A DNA stretch of 64,000 bases, taken from assembly GCF_001424905.1 (NCBI RefSeq), contig NZ_LMCU01000002.1:1-64000 (forward strand), given 5' to 3'. The DNA comes from Leifsonia sp. Root112D2. GTDB lineage: Bacteria; Actinomycetota; Actinomycetes; Actinomycetales; Microbacteriaceae. The translations under genes were made by a program, and so were the position numbers. How positions within the stretch are numbered: the first letter of the stretch is position 1; every line of letters starts with the position of its first letter. Under the pieces are notes generated by a model, which was not told where the DNA came from, made no database searches, and saw nothing but the letters and a program-made list of their open reading frames with translations. Positions 44,317 through 52,779 of this stretch are shown here, one piece after another.

Positions 44317-44877
44317 ATGAGTTTTCAGGCTTATCTCGACACCATCAAGGAGAAGACGGGCAAGGGGCCGGACGATTTCGTCGAGCTGGCCGCCGAGAAG
44401 GGCCTGCTGGGGCCAACGGTGAAAGCCGGCGCCGTGATCGACTGGCTCGCCGCCGACTACGGTCTCGGGCGCGGTCATGCAATGGCGATCTACGCGATCC
44501 TCAAGTCGAAGACACAGCCGAGACCGGCTGCCGATGAGCGTATCGATAAGCAGTTCGCCGGTGCCAAAGCGGTGTGGAGTGCCCCATACGACGCCCTGCT
44601 GCACAGGATTCAAGAGTTCGGGCCGGATGTCTCGACCCAGCCCACCGACAGCTACATCAGCCTCGTACGCAACGGCAAAAAGTTCGCGATAGTCGCGGTT
44701 GCGTCCAAGCGCCTCGATCTCGGAATCAAGCTCAAGGGCACGGATGCCGTCGGTCGGCTGGCCGAGGCGGGTTCCTGGAATTCGATGGTCACCCATCGGG
44801 TTCAGATCGCGGATCCGGCTGAACTCGACGACGAGCTGCTCGGCTGGCTGCGCGACGCCTACGACCGCGCCGCCTGA
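44317..44877 (+). CDS. DUF4287/DUF5655 protein
   Basis: The 186-residue protein starts MSFQAYLDTIKEKTGKGPDD, the usual opening of DUF4287 (about residues 1-65), followed by a second domain resembling DUF5655 (about 75-183; SLVRNGKKFAIVAV, DLGIKLKG). Many bacterial proteins have this two-domain layout; the function is unknown, although a DNA-uptake or transport-related name is sometimes applied. Start ATG has GGGGG close upstream. The gene is convergent with the sigma factor gene and overlaps it by 19 bp tail to tail. Confidence 0.8.
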   Translation: MSFQAYLDTIKEKTGKGPDDFVELAAEKGLLGPTVKAGAVIDWLAADYGLGRGHAMAIYAILKSKTQPRPAADERIDKQFAGAKAVWSAPYDALLHRIQEFGPDVSTQPTDSYISLVRNGKKFAIVAVASKRLDLGIKLKGTDAVGRLAEAGSWNSMVTHRVQIADPAELDDELLGWLRDAYDRAA

Positions 44878-46142
44878 GCCGACCGTGCCGCCTCGACCGC
44901 CCGCTCAGTCAGCAACGCACGCTCACGCTCATTGTCGGTCTGTGCTGCGGCGCGCTCGAATTCGTCGCAAGCCTCCTGCATACGACCGAGTTTGACGAGC
45001 AGGTCGGCTCGCACGGCGGGCAGCAGATGGTAGCCATCGAGCCGCCCGGCGGCGGCGAGAGCATCGGCCACGTCGAGGCCGGCCTGCGGTCCTTCGGCCA
45101 TCGACAGCGCCACCGCCCTGTTGAGCTCGACCACGGGCGAGGCGGTCAGCCGGGAAAGCGCGCCATAGAGCGTGGCAATGCGAGGCCAGTCGGTGTCCAC
45201 GCCCTCAGCTGCGCGGGCATGACACGCGGCGATGGCCGCCTGCAGTGCATACGAGCCGGGCGCACCCCCGAGCGCCTCGGCACGCCGCAACGCGGCCAGT
45301 CCGCGCCGGATCAGCAGCTGGTCCCAGCGGGACCGATCCTGATCCATCAGCAGAATCGGCTCTCCCGCAGCGGTCGTGCGGGCGCCGATGCGTGAGGCCT
45401 GAATCTCCATGAGGGCAACGAGTGCGTGCGCCTCAGCCTCGCCGGGAACCAGCTCGGCGAGGATGCGGCCGAGCCGCAGCGCCTCCTGGCACAGCGCCGG
45501 GCGCATCCAGTCCTCCCCCGCCGTCGCCGAATACCCCTCATTGAAGATGAGATAGACGGCACCGAGCACCGAGCCGAGACGCTCGGGAAATTCCGGACGA
45601 GACGGCACCTCGAACGGCACGTTCGCCGCCGAGAGGGTCTTCTTGGCACGCACGATGCGCTGCGCGATGGTGGGGGTCGAGACGAGGAACGCGCGAGCGA
45701 TCTCCTCGGTGCTGAGGCCGCCGAGCATCCGCAGCGTCAGCGCCACCTGGGCCGGTTGCGCCAGCACCGGGTGGCAGGCGATGAAGATCAGTCGAAGCAG
45801 GTCGTCGTCGATCGGGTTGTCCAGCGCCTCGATATCTATCTCACCGAACGTGGATTCCGTGCCGAGCCGGTGTGCGACCTCGGCGTACTTGCGCTCGCGG
45901 TTCTCCAGCCTGCGCCAATGGTCTATTGCGCGCCTCTTGGCCACGGCGGTGAGCCAGGCGCCGGGGTTGCGGGGTACACCGGATGCCGGCCACTGCTCAA
46001 GCGCCTCGGCCAGGGCATCCTGCGCCACATCTTCGGCGAGCGACACGTCACGCACCATGCGCACCAGGCCGGCGATGAGCCGCCCCGATTCGATACGCCA
46101 CACCGCCTCGACGGCGCTGCGCGCGTCTGCTGCCACCACCAC
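44859..46142 (-). CDS. ECF42-type RNA polymerase sigma factor
   Basis: The 427-residue protein has sigma region 2 (ESGRLIAGLVRMVRDVSLAEDVAQDALAEA around residues 18-48, written here in part as LAEDVAQDAL), sigma region 4 (LSTEEIARAFLVSTPTIAQR near 140-165) and a long C-terminal extension of TPR-like helices. This large ECF type (ECF42) normally sits next to DGPF/YCII-domain genes, and such a gene lies at 47636-48052, beyond the formaldehyde dehydrogenase gene. ECF42 factors generally lack an anti-sigma factor, and none is seen. It starts at a run of GTG codons (46142, 46139, 46136). Confidence 0.87.
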   Translation of the reverse strand: MVVAADARSAVEAVWRIESGRLIAGLVRMVRDVSLAEDVAQDALAEALEQWPASGVPRNPGAWLTAVAKRRAIDHWRRLENRERKYAEVAHRLGTESTFGEIDIEALDNPIDDDLLRLIFIACHPVLAQPAQVALTLRMLGGLSTEEIARAFLVSTPTIAQRIVRAKKTLSAANVPFEVPSRPEFPERLGSVLGAVYLIFNEGYSATAGEDWMRPALCQEALRLGRILAELVPGEAEAHALVALMEIQASRIGARTTAAGEPILLMDQDRSRWDQLLIRRGLAALRRAEALGGAPGSYALQAAIAACHARAAEGVDTDWPRIATLYGALSRLTASPVVELNRAVALSMAEGPQAGLDVADALAAAGRLDGYHLLPAVRADLLVKLGRMQEACDEFERAAAQTDNERERALLTERAVEAARSAQAARS

Positions 46143-46317
46143 TACCCCTGCCTATTTCGAGAGAACCGACCTACACTGCGGTTAAGCCCAACCGCTCAGG
46201 GACCTCAACGCAACCGTAGCGTCGCCTGCGTCGGGATCTTTTTCGTATCGCTTGACGAAAACCTTCGTGTCACACCGCGTCCCTCTCGGCGACCGGGCTG
46301 CGAAAGGAAGGAAAATC

Positions 46318-47535
46318 ATGCCAGGAAACAGAGCTGTTGCCTATAAGAGCCCGGGAAAGGTCGAGGTCATCGACATCGACTATCCCACATTCGAGTTGAA
46401 GGATGGGCCGGGCGTCAACCCCGCCAATGTGGGACGCCAGGTTCGTCATGGGGCCATCGTGAAGACGGTGGCGACGAATATCTGCGGCTCGGATCAACAC
46501 ATGGTGCGCGGTCGCACCACGGCACCCGCCGATCTCGTGCTCGGACACGAGATCACGGGCGAAGTCGTCGAGGTCGGGCCGGATGTGGAATTCATCAAGG
46601 TCGGCGATCTCGTCTCCGTGCCGTTCAACATCGCCTGCGGGAGGTGCAAGAACTGCAAGGAGCGCAAGACGGGCGTGTGCTTGAACGTCAACCCGGATCG
46701 CCCCGGCAGCGCCTACGGTTACGTGGACATGGGCGGCTGGGTCGGCGGCCAGGCCAACTACGTGCTTGTGCCGTATGCGGATTGGAACGCGCTGAAGTTC
46801 CCCGACAAAGACCAGGCCATGGAGAAGATCCTCGACCTGGCCATGCTTTCGGATATCTTCCCCACCGGCTACCACGGTGCCGTCTCGGCGGGCGTCACGA
46901 CAGGTTCGACGGCGTATGTGGCCGGTGCCGGTCCGGTGGGATTGGCGGCCGCGACATCCGCACAGCTTCTCGGTGCGGCAGTGGTCATCGTCGGTGATAT
47001 GAATGCCGACCGGCTGGCGCAGGCCCGCAGCTTCGGATGCGAGACAGTGGACCTGAGCAAGGGGGAACCGCTGGATCAGATCGAACAAATCCTCGGAGTC
47101 CCCGAGGTCGATTCTGCCGTCGACGCGGTCGGCTTCGAGGCGAAAGGGCACGGCGCAGACGCGAAGGAGGCTCCGGCGACGGTGCTGAACTCGCTCATGG
47201 TCATGACCGCGGCCGGCGGCGCGCTCGGCATTCCGGGGCTTTACGTCACGGGAGATCCGGGCGGCGTAGACGAGGCCGCGAAGACCGGCTCACTCTCGCT
47301 GAACCTCGGTGCAGGCTGGGCCCGGTCGCTGTCATTCACCACGGGGCAATGCCCGGTGATGAAGTACAACTACGGGCTCATGAAGGCGATTCTCGCGGAT
47401 CGAGTGCACATCGCGAAGAACGTCAACGCCAAGGCGATCAGCCTCGAGGATGCCCCGCGCGGCTACGAGGAGTTCGACAAGGGTGCCGCCACCAAGTACG
47501 TGCTCAACGCGAACGGATATCTCGACGCCGCCTGA
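46318..47535 (+). CDS. fdhA: Zinc-dependent formaldehyde dehydrogenase (glutathione-independent type)
   Basis: The 405-residue protein is a medium-chain zinc alcohol dehydrogenase with the catalytic zinc site NICGSDQH and GHEITGEV, the structural zinc cysteines CGRCKNCKERKTGVC, and the NAD-binding loop GAGPVGLAAA. The sequence context (MPGNRAVAYKSPGKVEV) is that of glutathione-independent formaldehyde dehydrogenase/aldehyde dismutase (Pseudomonas FdhA type). It oxidises formaldehyde with NAD. ATG at 46318 is preceded by AAGGAAGG. It stands alone, followed by a strong hairpin, and separates the ECF42 gene from its DGPF partner. Confidence 0.88.
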   Translation: MPGNRAVAYKSPGKVEVIDIDYPTFELKDGPGVNPANVGRQVRHGAIVKTVATNICGSDQHMVRGRTTAPADLVLGHEITGEVVEVGPDVEFIKVGDLVSVPFNIACGRCKNCKERKTGVCLNVNPDRPGSAYGYVDMGGWVGGQANYVLVPYADWNALKFPDKDQAMEKILDLAMLSDIFPTGYHGAVSAGVTTGSTAYVAGAGPVGLAAATSAQLLGAAVVIVGDMNADRLAQARSFGCETVDLSKGEPLDQIEQILGVPEVDSAVDAVGFEAKGHGADAKEAPATVLNSLMVMTAAGGALGIPGLYVTGDPGGVDEAAKTGSLSLNLGAGWARSLSFTTGQCPVMKYNYGLMKAILADRVHIAKNVNAKAISLEDAPRGYEEFDKGAATKYVLNANGYLDAA

Positions 47536-47554
47536 GCACAGCACCTGATGCGCA

Positions 47555-47597
47555 AACGGATCGGGCCGTGCTCCAGGAGAGCACGGCCCGATCCGTT
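47555..47597. terminator. 19-bp perfect hairpin between convergent genes
   Basis: AACGGATCGGGCCGTGCTC (47555-47573) and its exact reverse complement (47579-47597) are separated by CAGGA. It lies 20 nt after the fdhA stop and 39 nt beyond the stop of the convergent DGPF gene. No T-tract follows on either strand, so it is a candidate bidirectional terminator of the U-less actinobacterial kind. Confidence 0.7.
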
Positions 47598-47635
47598 CGT
47601 CGGGTTGCATGCGAATCTTCGTATGCGAAAAAGCG

Positions 47636-48052
47636 CTACGCGGTGCGGGACTCGCCCGTCTCTTCGCGCCACTGCACCTCTTTTTGCACGAACTCGTTGC
47701 TCTGGTCGAACTCCTCAACGCCGAAAACCTGGCGCACCTCGATGCGACCCGACTGGATCGGCGCACGACGCGCCCGCTCGATGGCCTCCTGCTTCGAGGC
47801 AGCCTCCAGAATCCAGAAGCCGGCTATGAGTTCCTTCGTCTCGGCGAACGGGCCATCGGTGACGGTGCGGTCGTCGCCCGCGAAATCGACGCGGGCGCCC
47901 TCCGAGCTCGGGTGCAGTCCCTCACCGGCCAGCAGCACGCCGTCCTTGATGAGTTCCTCGTTGTAACGCCCCATGGCGTTGAGATCGTCTTCGCTCGGCA
48001 TGGCGTTCGACTCGGTGTTCTCGTCGGCCTTCAGCAGCAGCATGAACTTCAT
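47636..48052 (-). CDS. YCII/DGPF-domain protein, partner of ECF42 sigma factor
   Basis: The 138-residue protein starts MKFMLLLKADENTES and has the name-giving motif VTDGPFAETKELIAGFWI, typical of DGPF (YCII-related) proteins that are the genomic partners and targets of ECF42 sigma factors. The start is supported by AAGGAG 7 nt upstream of the ATG at 48052. A promoter-like TGTCGA/CGAC pair lies about 55-77 nt upstream. Its biochemical role is not known. Confidence 0.88.
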   Translation of the reverse strand: MKFMLLLKADENTESNAMPSEDDLNAMGRYNEELIKDGVLLAGEGLHPSSEGARVDFAGDDRTVTDGPFAETKELIAGFWILEAASKQEAIERARRAPIQSGRIEVRQVFGVEEFDQSNEFVQKEVQWREETGESRTA

Positions 48053-48102
48053 GGTCGTTCTCCTTCGCTCAGGTGTATGGGCCGGTGTGCCCTTACCTTG
48101 AC

Positions 48103-48129
48103 GTCGAACACGCAGGGCACACATCGACA
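48103..48129 (-). promoter_or_regulatory. Candidate ECF42-dependent promoter of the DGPF gene
   Basis: Minus-strand TGTCGA (48129-48124) is followed after exactly 17 nt by CGAC (48106-48103). Published ECF42 targets use TGTCGA at -35 and CGA/TC at -10, to my recollection. The pair lies 51 nt upstream of the DGPF start codon. Confidence 0.65.
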
Positions 48130-48218
48130 GGGTCGCTGACAAGAGTTTCACCATCGCGTGGAACTCTCTGTGATCGGTTCCCAGCGTATGCACGCAGTGC
48201 AGATTAAGACAGGGCCGA

Positions 48219-49145
48219 TCAGAGAAGGCGGATGCCATTCTGCAGCCGGGTGCGCACCTCGAAGACGTCGGCGACGTCGAGGCGCCCCGTCAGCCCCGTG
48301 CGCAGGAGTTGCGGCAGGATCGAACGCCTCACGAGCGCCGTGGATGCGTGCCTGCCGCGCTCAACGATCTCGAGCGGCTCGGCCAGGGCCTCGTCGGGCA
48401 CCACAACCGCATAGCCGGTGAAGCGCACACCCAGCGAGCGAGCCAGGCGCCGGGCATTGCGCACAAGCGCCCTCACCGGTTCCTCGCCGCGGCCGAGCGC
48501 ATCGCCGGTCACCTCACCCTTCACAAGGCGAACCTCGCCACCCCAGTCTTCGGAACGCACGGCGAACAGTCCAGCCGGCCCCAACACGACATGGTCGATG
48601 GCATAACCGCGATCGGCAGCGGCCACCGCGTTCCAGATGGTGTACCCGATGCCGAGTGTCGACACCATGCGTGCGGTTTCCTCCTCGGCCAACGCCTTCG
48701 CCAGAAGGCGACGGATCTCGAGCGGGGCCGAACGGACAAGGGCAGCATCGTATGGATCCTCGAGCCCGGCCCCGATGCCCGCCCACTCTCTCATGAGAGT
48801 GAGAAAGCCCTCCCGGGCTCCCCCGCCCGGGTGTCCGTATGAGCGGGCCCGTGGAGACGATGCGTTGGCGCGCGCACGCGATCGGGAGGGCGCGGGGCCG
48901 GCAGGTCGGGCATCCGGAGCCGTCTCGGCAGCACCGTGCCCGCGATCGTATGCGGCACGCTTGCTCGGGTCGCCCACGCGATCCCAGGCGAATTGCACCG
49001 CGTGAAATCGAGCGGCGCTCCCGCCGGTATCCGGATGCGTCTCGCGCAGCAAGCGGCGATACGCACGCCGCAGCTCGTCCTGGCTGACGGATGCGCCGAC
49101 CCCGAGCACCTCGTATGGCGTAGGCGAAGCGGGGCTTTCGGGCAT
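48219..49145 (-). CDS. J-domain protein fused to a NERD-like nuclease-related domain
   Basis: The 308-residue protein begins with a DnaJ J-domain (residues about 9-65) that contains the DnaK-stimulating HPD motif at residues 37-39 (ETHPDTGG). After a basic Ala/Pro/Arg-rich linker (about 70-120) the C-terminal part contains IDHVVLGPAGLFAVRSEDWG, which resembles the core of the NERD (nuclease-related) domain. The ATG at 49145 has AAGGAG upstream with a slightly long spacing. There is no dnaK/grpE nearby, so it is a specialised co-chaperone-like protein. Confidence 0.72.
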   Translation of the reverse strand: MPESPASPTPYEVLGVGASVSQDELRRAYRRLLRETHPDTGGSAARFHAVQFAWDRVGDPSKRAAYDRGHGAAETAPDARPAGPAPSRSRARANASSPRARSYGHPGGGAREGFLTLMREWAGIGAGLEDPYDAALVRSAPLEIRRLLAKALAEEETARMVSTLGIGYTIWNAVAAADRGYAIDHVVLGPAGLFAVRSEDWGGEVRLVKGEVTGDALGRGEEPVRALVRNARRLARSLGVRFTGYAVVVPDEALAEPLEIVERGRHASTALVRRSILPQLLRTGLTGRLDVADVFEVRTRLQNGIRLL

Positions 49146-49240
49146 GCGGGGCAGTCTCCTTGTGTGCCCAGACAGCCTACCGGCGCCCGGCTGAGTCACG
49201 CCCGAGCGGTCGCCGACGTGCCGCGAGGCGCTGCCGCGCC

Positions 49241-49798
49241 TCAGCCCCGCGTCCGGTAACGCAGGTAGACCACACCGTTGCCGAAGCGGCGCTCCTCGAT
49301 CAGTTCGAGCGGAACGTGCACGTCATCGGGCAGGAATCGGGTGCCACCGCCCACAATGACCGGTGAGACGAACTGCCGGTATTCATCGACCAGGCCCGAC
49401 GCTATCGCGTGGGCCGCCAGGTTCGGGCCGCCAATGCTGATGTCCCGGTTCTCTGTCTCTTTCAATCGCCGCACCGCATCGACATCGAACGTGCGCTCGA
49501 TACGCGTCAGAGCGCTGGATGGTTCTCCCAACGTTGAGGAGTACACGATCTTGTTCGCCGCACGCCAGATGGTCGCGTAATCCGCTATGACGGGCGGCTC
49601 CCCTGCAAGGTCAACACCCTCCCAGAAGACCATCACCTCGTAAAGCCGACGCCCGTAGAGGTAGGTTCCGACGTCACGCTCAAGATCGTTGACGAAGCCG
49701 TGCACCTCTTCGTCGGGCATACTCCAATCGAAATTGCCGCTCGCATCCGCGATATAGCCGTCGAGCGAGGTGATTGCCGTGTAGACCAGCCTGGCCAT
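49241..49798 (-). CDS. RibD C-terminal-domain (dihydrofolate reductase-like) protein
   Basis: The 185-residue protein has the pattern LVYTAITSLDGYIAD at the N-terminus and SIGGPNLAAHAIASGLVDEYRQFVSPVIVGGGTRF, typical of the RibD_C/DHFR-fold family, here as a standalone domain. Homologues are NADPH-dependent reductases of unknown substrate; it is not itself a riboflavin-pathway RibD because the deaminase domain is absent. GGGAG stands 6 nt before the ATG. Divergent from the MarR gene, so it may share control by that regulator. Confidence 0.83.
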   Translation of the reverse strand: MARLVYTAITSLDGYIADASGNFDWSMPDEEVHGFVNDLERDVGTYLYGRRLYEVMVFWEGVDLAGEPPVIADYATIWRAANKIVYSSTLGEPSSALTRIERTFDVDAVRRLKETENRDISIGGPNLAAHAIASGLVDEYRQFVSPVIVGGGTRFLPDDVHVPLELIEERRFGNGVVYLRYRTRG

Positions 49799-49833
49799 GG
49801 TGTACTCCCATCCTCAATATGTGAAGTTAAGCT

Positions 49834-49862
49834 TTGCAGTTTGCCTTGCTATTTGTTAGCGT
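49834..49862 (+). promoter_or_regulatory. Promoter of the MarR-hydrolase-MFS operon
   Basis: TTGCAG (49834-49839) and TAGCGT (49857-49862) are separated by 17 nt. The -10 ends 6 nt before the GTG at 49869, consistent with a leaderless transcript, and the region is AT-rich. Confidence 0.6.
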
Positions 49863-49868
49863 GTGATG

Positions 49869-50318
49869 GTGAAAGCAGAACGACCCTCCGAGTCGAGCCC
49901 TCCCCTGAGCGTGGCCACGGATCTTCGTGTGCTGATCGGTAAACTACGCCGCCGATTGCGAGATCAGGGCAATGCGGGGGAATTCACCTGGGCGCAGGTC
50001 GCGGTGCTCACTCGCCTGGAACGGGATGGACCCGCGAGTGTGACGGCGCTTGCCCACGCCGAGGGTGTGCGCCCGCAATCGATGGGCGCGACGGTTGCCA
50101 CGCTCGAAGAAGCCGGAATCGTCAGCGGGTCGCCGGACCCCACAGACGGTCGCCGCACAATTCTTTCCCTCACCGACACAGCGGTAGAACGGCTGACGAC
50201 AACGCGGGCGGCGAAAGAAGACTGGCTCGCCCGCAGCATCGACACCCTGTTCACGCCAGCCGAGCAACGGCAACTCGCCATCGGGGTCGAACTCCTCACC
50301 CGTCTCGCCAACTCCTGA
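49869..50318 (+). CDS. MarR-family transcriptional regulator
   Basis: The protein of about 149 residues has a winged helix: FTWAQVAVLTRLERDGPASVTALAHAEGVRPQSMGATVATLEEAGIV (helix-turn-helix around residues 45-90, quoted here in short as VTALAHAEGVRPQSM), followed by the wing GSPDPTDGRRTILSLT. MarR proteins usually bind small phenolic or oxidised ligands. It heads a three-gene operon with a hydrolase and an MFS exporter. Start codons ATG 49866 and GTG 49863 are alternatives; GTG 49869 fits the -10 spacing. Confidence 0.86.
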   Translation: MKAERPSESSPPLSVATDLRVLIGKLRRRLRDQGNAGEFTWAQVAVLTRLERDGPASVTALAHAEGVRPQSMGATVATLEEAGIVSGSPDPTDGRRTILSLTDTAVERLTTTRAAKEDWLARSIDTLFTPAEQRQLAIGVELLTRLANS

Positions 50319-50333
50319 AGAGGACAAGCACAC

Positions 50334-50945
50334 ATGACCATCAGCTCACTCGACCCGAAGACCGCCCTCATCCTCATCGACCTGCAAACCGCCGTGCTCG
50401 CGCTGCCCTCCGCGCACCCCATGGACCGGGTTGTGGAGAATGCGGGCACACTCGCCGATGCGTTTCGGCTTCACGATCTGCCCGTTGTGCTCGTCACCGT
50501 AGCCGGAGGAGCGCCGGGCCGCACCGAGGGGGTGCGCCGGTCAGGCGGCGAGCGCCCGGCGGGGTGGGCCGATCTTGCTCCCCGGCTGGACGGGCATCCG
50601 GATGACTACCGGGTCACCAAACACACCTGGGGCGCCTTCACCGGCACCGGGCTCGACGAATACCTGAAGGGCCGGGGTGTGACCCAGGTCGTTCTCTGCG
50701 GCGTCTCAACGAGCGCCGGTGTCGAATCCACGGCGCGTCATGCCCACGAGAACGGCTTCAACGTAGCCCTCGCCATCGATGCCATGACCGACTCGAACGC
50801 GGATGCGCACCACAACAGCGTCACCCGCATCTTCCCGCGGCTCGGCGAGACCGGCACGACCGCGGAGATTATCGACCTGCTCGAGCACGGCGTCGCCCAG
50901 AACAGCAGCATCAAGAACGGCAGTTTCAAGCACGGCGGCGAATGA
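50334..50945 (+). CDS. Isochorismatase-family hydrolase lacking the catalytic cysteine
   Basis: The 203-residue protein has the isochorismatase fold with the Asp of LILIDLQTAV (near residue 16) and the Lys of VTKHTWGAF, but at the nucleophile position the loop reads VLCGVSTSAGVESTARHA, with glycine where amidohydrolase members have cysteine (GVxTDxCV). Isochorismatases proper also lack this cysteine, so it may act by a non-thiol mechanism or bind a ligand. It follows the MarR gene by 15 nt and overlaps the MFS gene (ATGA). Confidence 0.82.
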   Translation: MTISSLDPKTALILIDLQTAVLALPSAHPMDRVVENAGTLADAFRLHDLPVVLVTVAGGAPGRTEGVRRSGGERPAGWADLAPRLDGHPDDYRVTKHTWGAFTGTGLDEYLKGRGVTQVVLCGVSTSAGVESTARHAHENGFNVALAIDAMTDSNADAHHNSVTRIFPRLGETGTTAEIIDLLEHGVAQNSSIKNGSFKHGGE

Positions 50946-52327
50946 CCAGGCATACAACCACGCACACCAGCCCCAAACCCTTCGGGTGGAGGTTCACCGC
51001 TCCCCTGCTGCTCGGTTCCACGCTGAACCCGATCAACAGCTCGATGATCGCGACCGGCCTGGTCGGCATCGGCGTGGACTTTCACACCGGACCGGGAACC
51101 ACCGCGACACTCATCTCGGTTCTCTACCTATGCAGCGCCGTCATGCAGCCCACGATGGGCAAGCTCTCCACCATCTTCGGGCCCCGACGGGTCTTCCTCG
51201 GCGGAATCGTCATTCTGCTCGCGGCCGGGATCGTCGGCGCTGCGGCCCCGAGCTTCGGATTCCTTCTCCTCTCCCGAGCACTGATCGGGGTCGGCACGGC
51301 CGCGGCGTACCCGACCGCGATGGCCCTCGTTCGCAAGCGGGCCGATGAGGCCGAGACCGGCGTGCCGAGCCGCGTTCTCGGCAACTTCTCGATCGCCGCG
51401 CAGATCACCACCGTGTTCGGGCTACCCCTCGGAGGCATCCTCACCGGCGTATTCGGCTGGCGCGCGCTCTTCGCGGTGAACATCCCGCTCGCCGTCATCA
51501 CGATGATCTTCACGCTTATCGGGGTGGCCAAAGACGAGCCAATGGTGCGCGAGGGCCGGGCCCGGGTGCTGGCCGCCCTCGATATTCCGGGCATCCTGCT
51601 CTTCGCAGGCACCATCACGAGCCTGCTGCTGTTCCTGTCGAGCCTGACGGCACCGGTGTGGTGGCTGCTGCCGGTGGTCGTCGTTCTGGCGGCAGGGCTG
51701 ATCGTCTGGGAGCGACGGGCGAGTCGCCCCCTCATCGATGTGCGGATGCTCGCCGGCAACACGCCGCTGCAGCGCACCTACCTGCGGCAGATGCTCGCCG
51801 CGCTCGGCATCTACTCCGCGCTCTACGGCGCGAGCCAGTGGATGGAACAGAGTGCACACCTCAGCGCCTCGGCCGTCGGTCTCGTTCTGTTGCCGCTCTC
51901 GGGGCTCAGCATCGTGATCGCCAGAGTGGTCTCGCGCCGGGGCTGGGTGCGCTGGCCGCTCATTCTCGCCGGCGTCGCACTCGTTCTCACGGCCGGGGTC
52001 ATGCTCACGATGACGCACGACTCGAACGTTCTCGTTCTCATCGGCATGTCACTGCTCTTCGGCTTCACCAACGGATTCAGCGGCTTCGCAAACCAGGCCG
52101 CGCTCTACGTGCAGACGCCCGCCGAGCAGACTGCCGTGGCATCCGGGCTGTATCGAACCGCCGCATACATCGGGGCGATCTTCTCCGCGAGTCTGATCGG
52201 TCTCACCTTCGGTGATGCGGCCACGGATGACGGGTTCCACGTTCTCGCCTGGGTCATCGGCGCACTGGGCGTCGGCATCATGCTGCTGAGCATTCTCGAC
52301 AGGAAGATTCCACGCGTCACGGCGTGA
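50942..52327 (+). CDS. MFS efflux transporter
   Basis: The 461-residue protein has about 12-14 membrane helices; the segments GKLSTIFGPRRVFLGG (motif A-like) and YPTAMALVRKRAD fit the major facilitator superfamily of drug exporters. The N-terminal loop contains conserved PINSSMIA. The ATG overlaps the hydrolase stop (ATGA), and the MarR gene is first in the operon, so it is likely a MarR-controlled exporter of an aromatic or other small compound. The substrate is not readable. Confidence 0.86.
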   Translation: MTRHTTTHTSPKPFGWRFTAPLLLGSTLNPINSSMIATGLVGIGVDFHTGPGTTATLISVLYLCSAVMQPTMGKLSTIFGPRRVFLGGIVILLAAGIVGAAAPSFGFLLLSRALIGVGTAAAYPTAMALVRKRADEAETGVPSRVLGNFSIAAQITTVFGLPLGGILTGVFGWRALFAVNIPLAVITMIFTLIGVAKDEPMVREGRARVLAALDIPGILLFAGTITSLLLFLSSLTAPVWWLLPVVVVLAAGLIVWERRASRPLIDVRMLAGNTPLQRTYLRQMLAALGIYSALYGASQWMEQSAHLSASAVGLVLLPLSGLSIVIARVVSRRGWVRWPLILAGVALVLTAGVMLTMTHDSNVLVLIGMSLLFGFTNGFSGFANQAALYVQTPAEQTAVASGLYRTAAYIGAIFSASLIGLTFGDAATDDGFHVLAWVIGALGVGIMLLSILDRKIPRVTA

Positions 52328-52358
52328 CCGGCCAACCGTCGGGCCGCGATTTAAAATA

Positions 52359-52769
52359 TCAGGCGGGCGGTGCTTGGGAAATGCGCACCATGTTGCCCGA
52401 GGGGTCGCGGAACGCGCAGTCGCGCGGGCCCCAGGCCTGGTCGATGGGCTCCTGCAGAACCTCGGCACCGGATGCGCGCACCGTCTCGAACGTCGCATCC
52501 ACATCGTCGGAGCGAAACACGAGCATCGGCAGCACCCCCTTGGTCAAGAGTTCCTGCAGCGCGTCACCATCGGCCTGCGAGCGGCCGGCATGAGGTTCGG
52601 AGATCACGATGCCGAGCCCGGGCTGCGCGGCGCTGCCGAGGGTCACCCAACGGTGGTCGCCCGAGGCGACGTCGTTCTGAACATCGAGGCCGAGCGCGCC
52701 GCTGTAGAAGGCGATCGACTCATCCACGTCGTTGACGGTGATGTTGGTGTACTGGAGTGAGATTGTCAT
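52359..52769 (-). CDS. VOC-family protein
   Basis: A 136-residue glyoxalase/bleomycin-resistance-fold protein with VNDVDESIAFYSGALGL near the N-terminus and CAFRDPSGNMVRISQ at the end. It follows the AraC-type gene by 10 nt and may be cotranscribed, but TAGAGT 7 nt before its own ATG (inside the end of the araC-like gene) suggests an additional leaderless transcript. Function unknown. Confidence 0.8.
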   Translation of the reverse strand: MTISLQYTNITVNDVDESIAFYSGALGLDVQNDVASGDHRWVTLGSAAQPGLGIVISEPHAGRSQADGDALQELLTKGVLPMLVFRSDDVDATFETVRASGAEVLQEPIDQAWGPRDCAFRDPSGNMVRISQAPPA

Positions 52770-52779
52770 AACCGCGACT

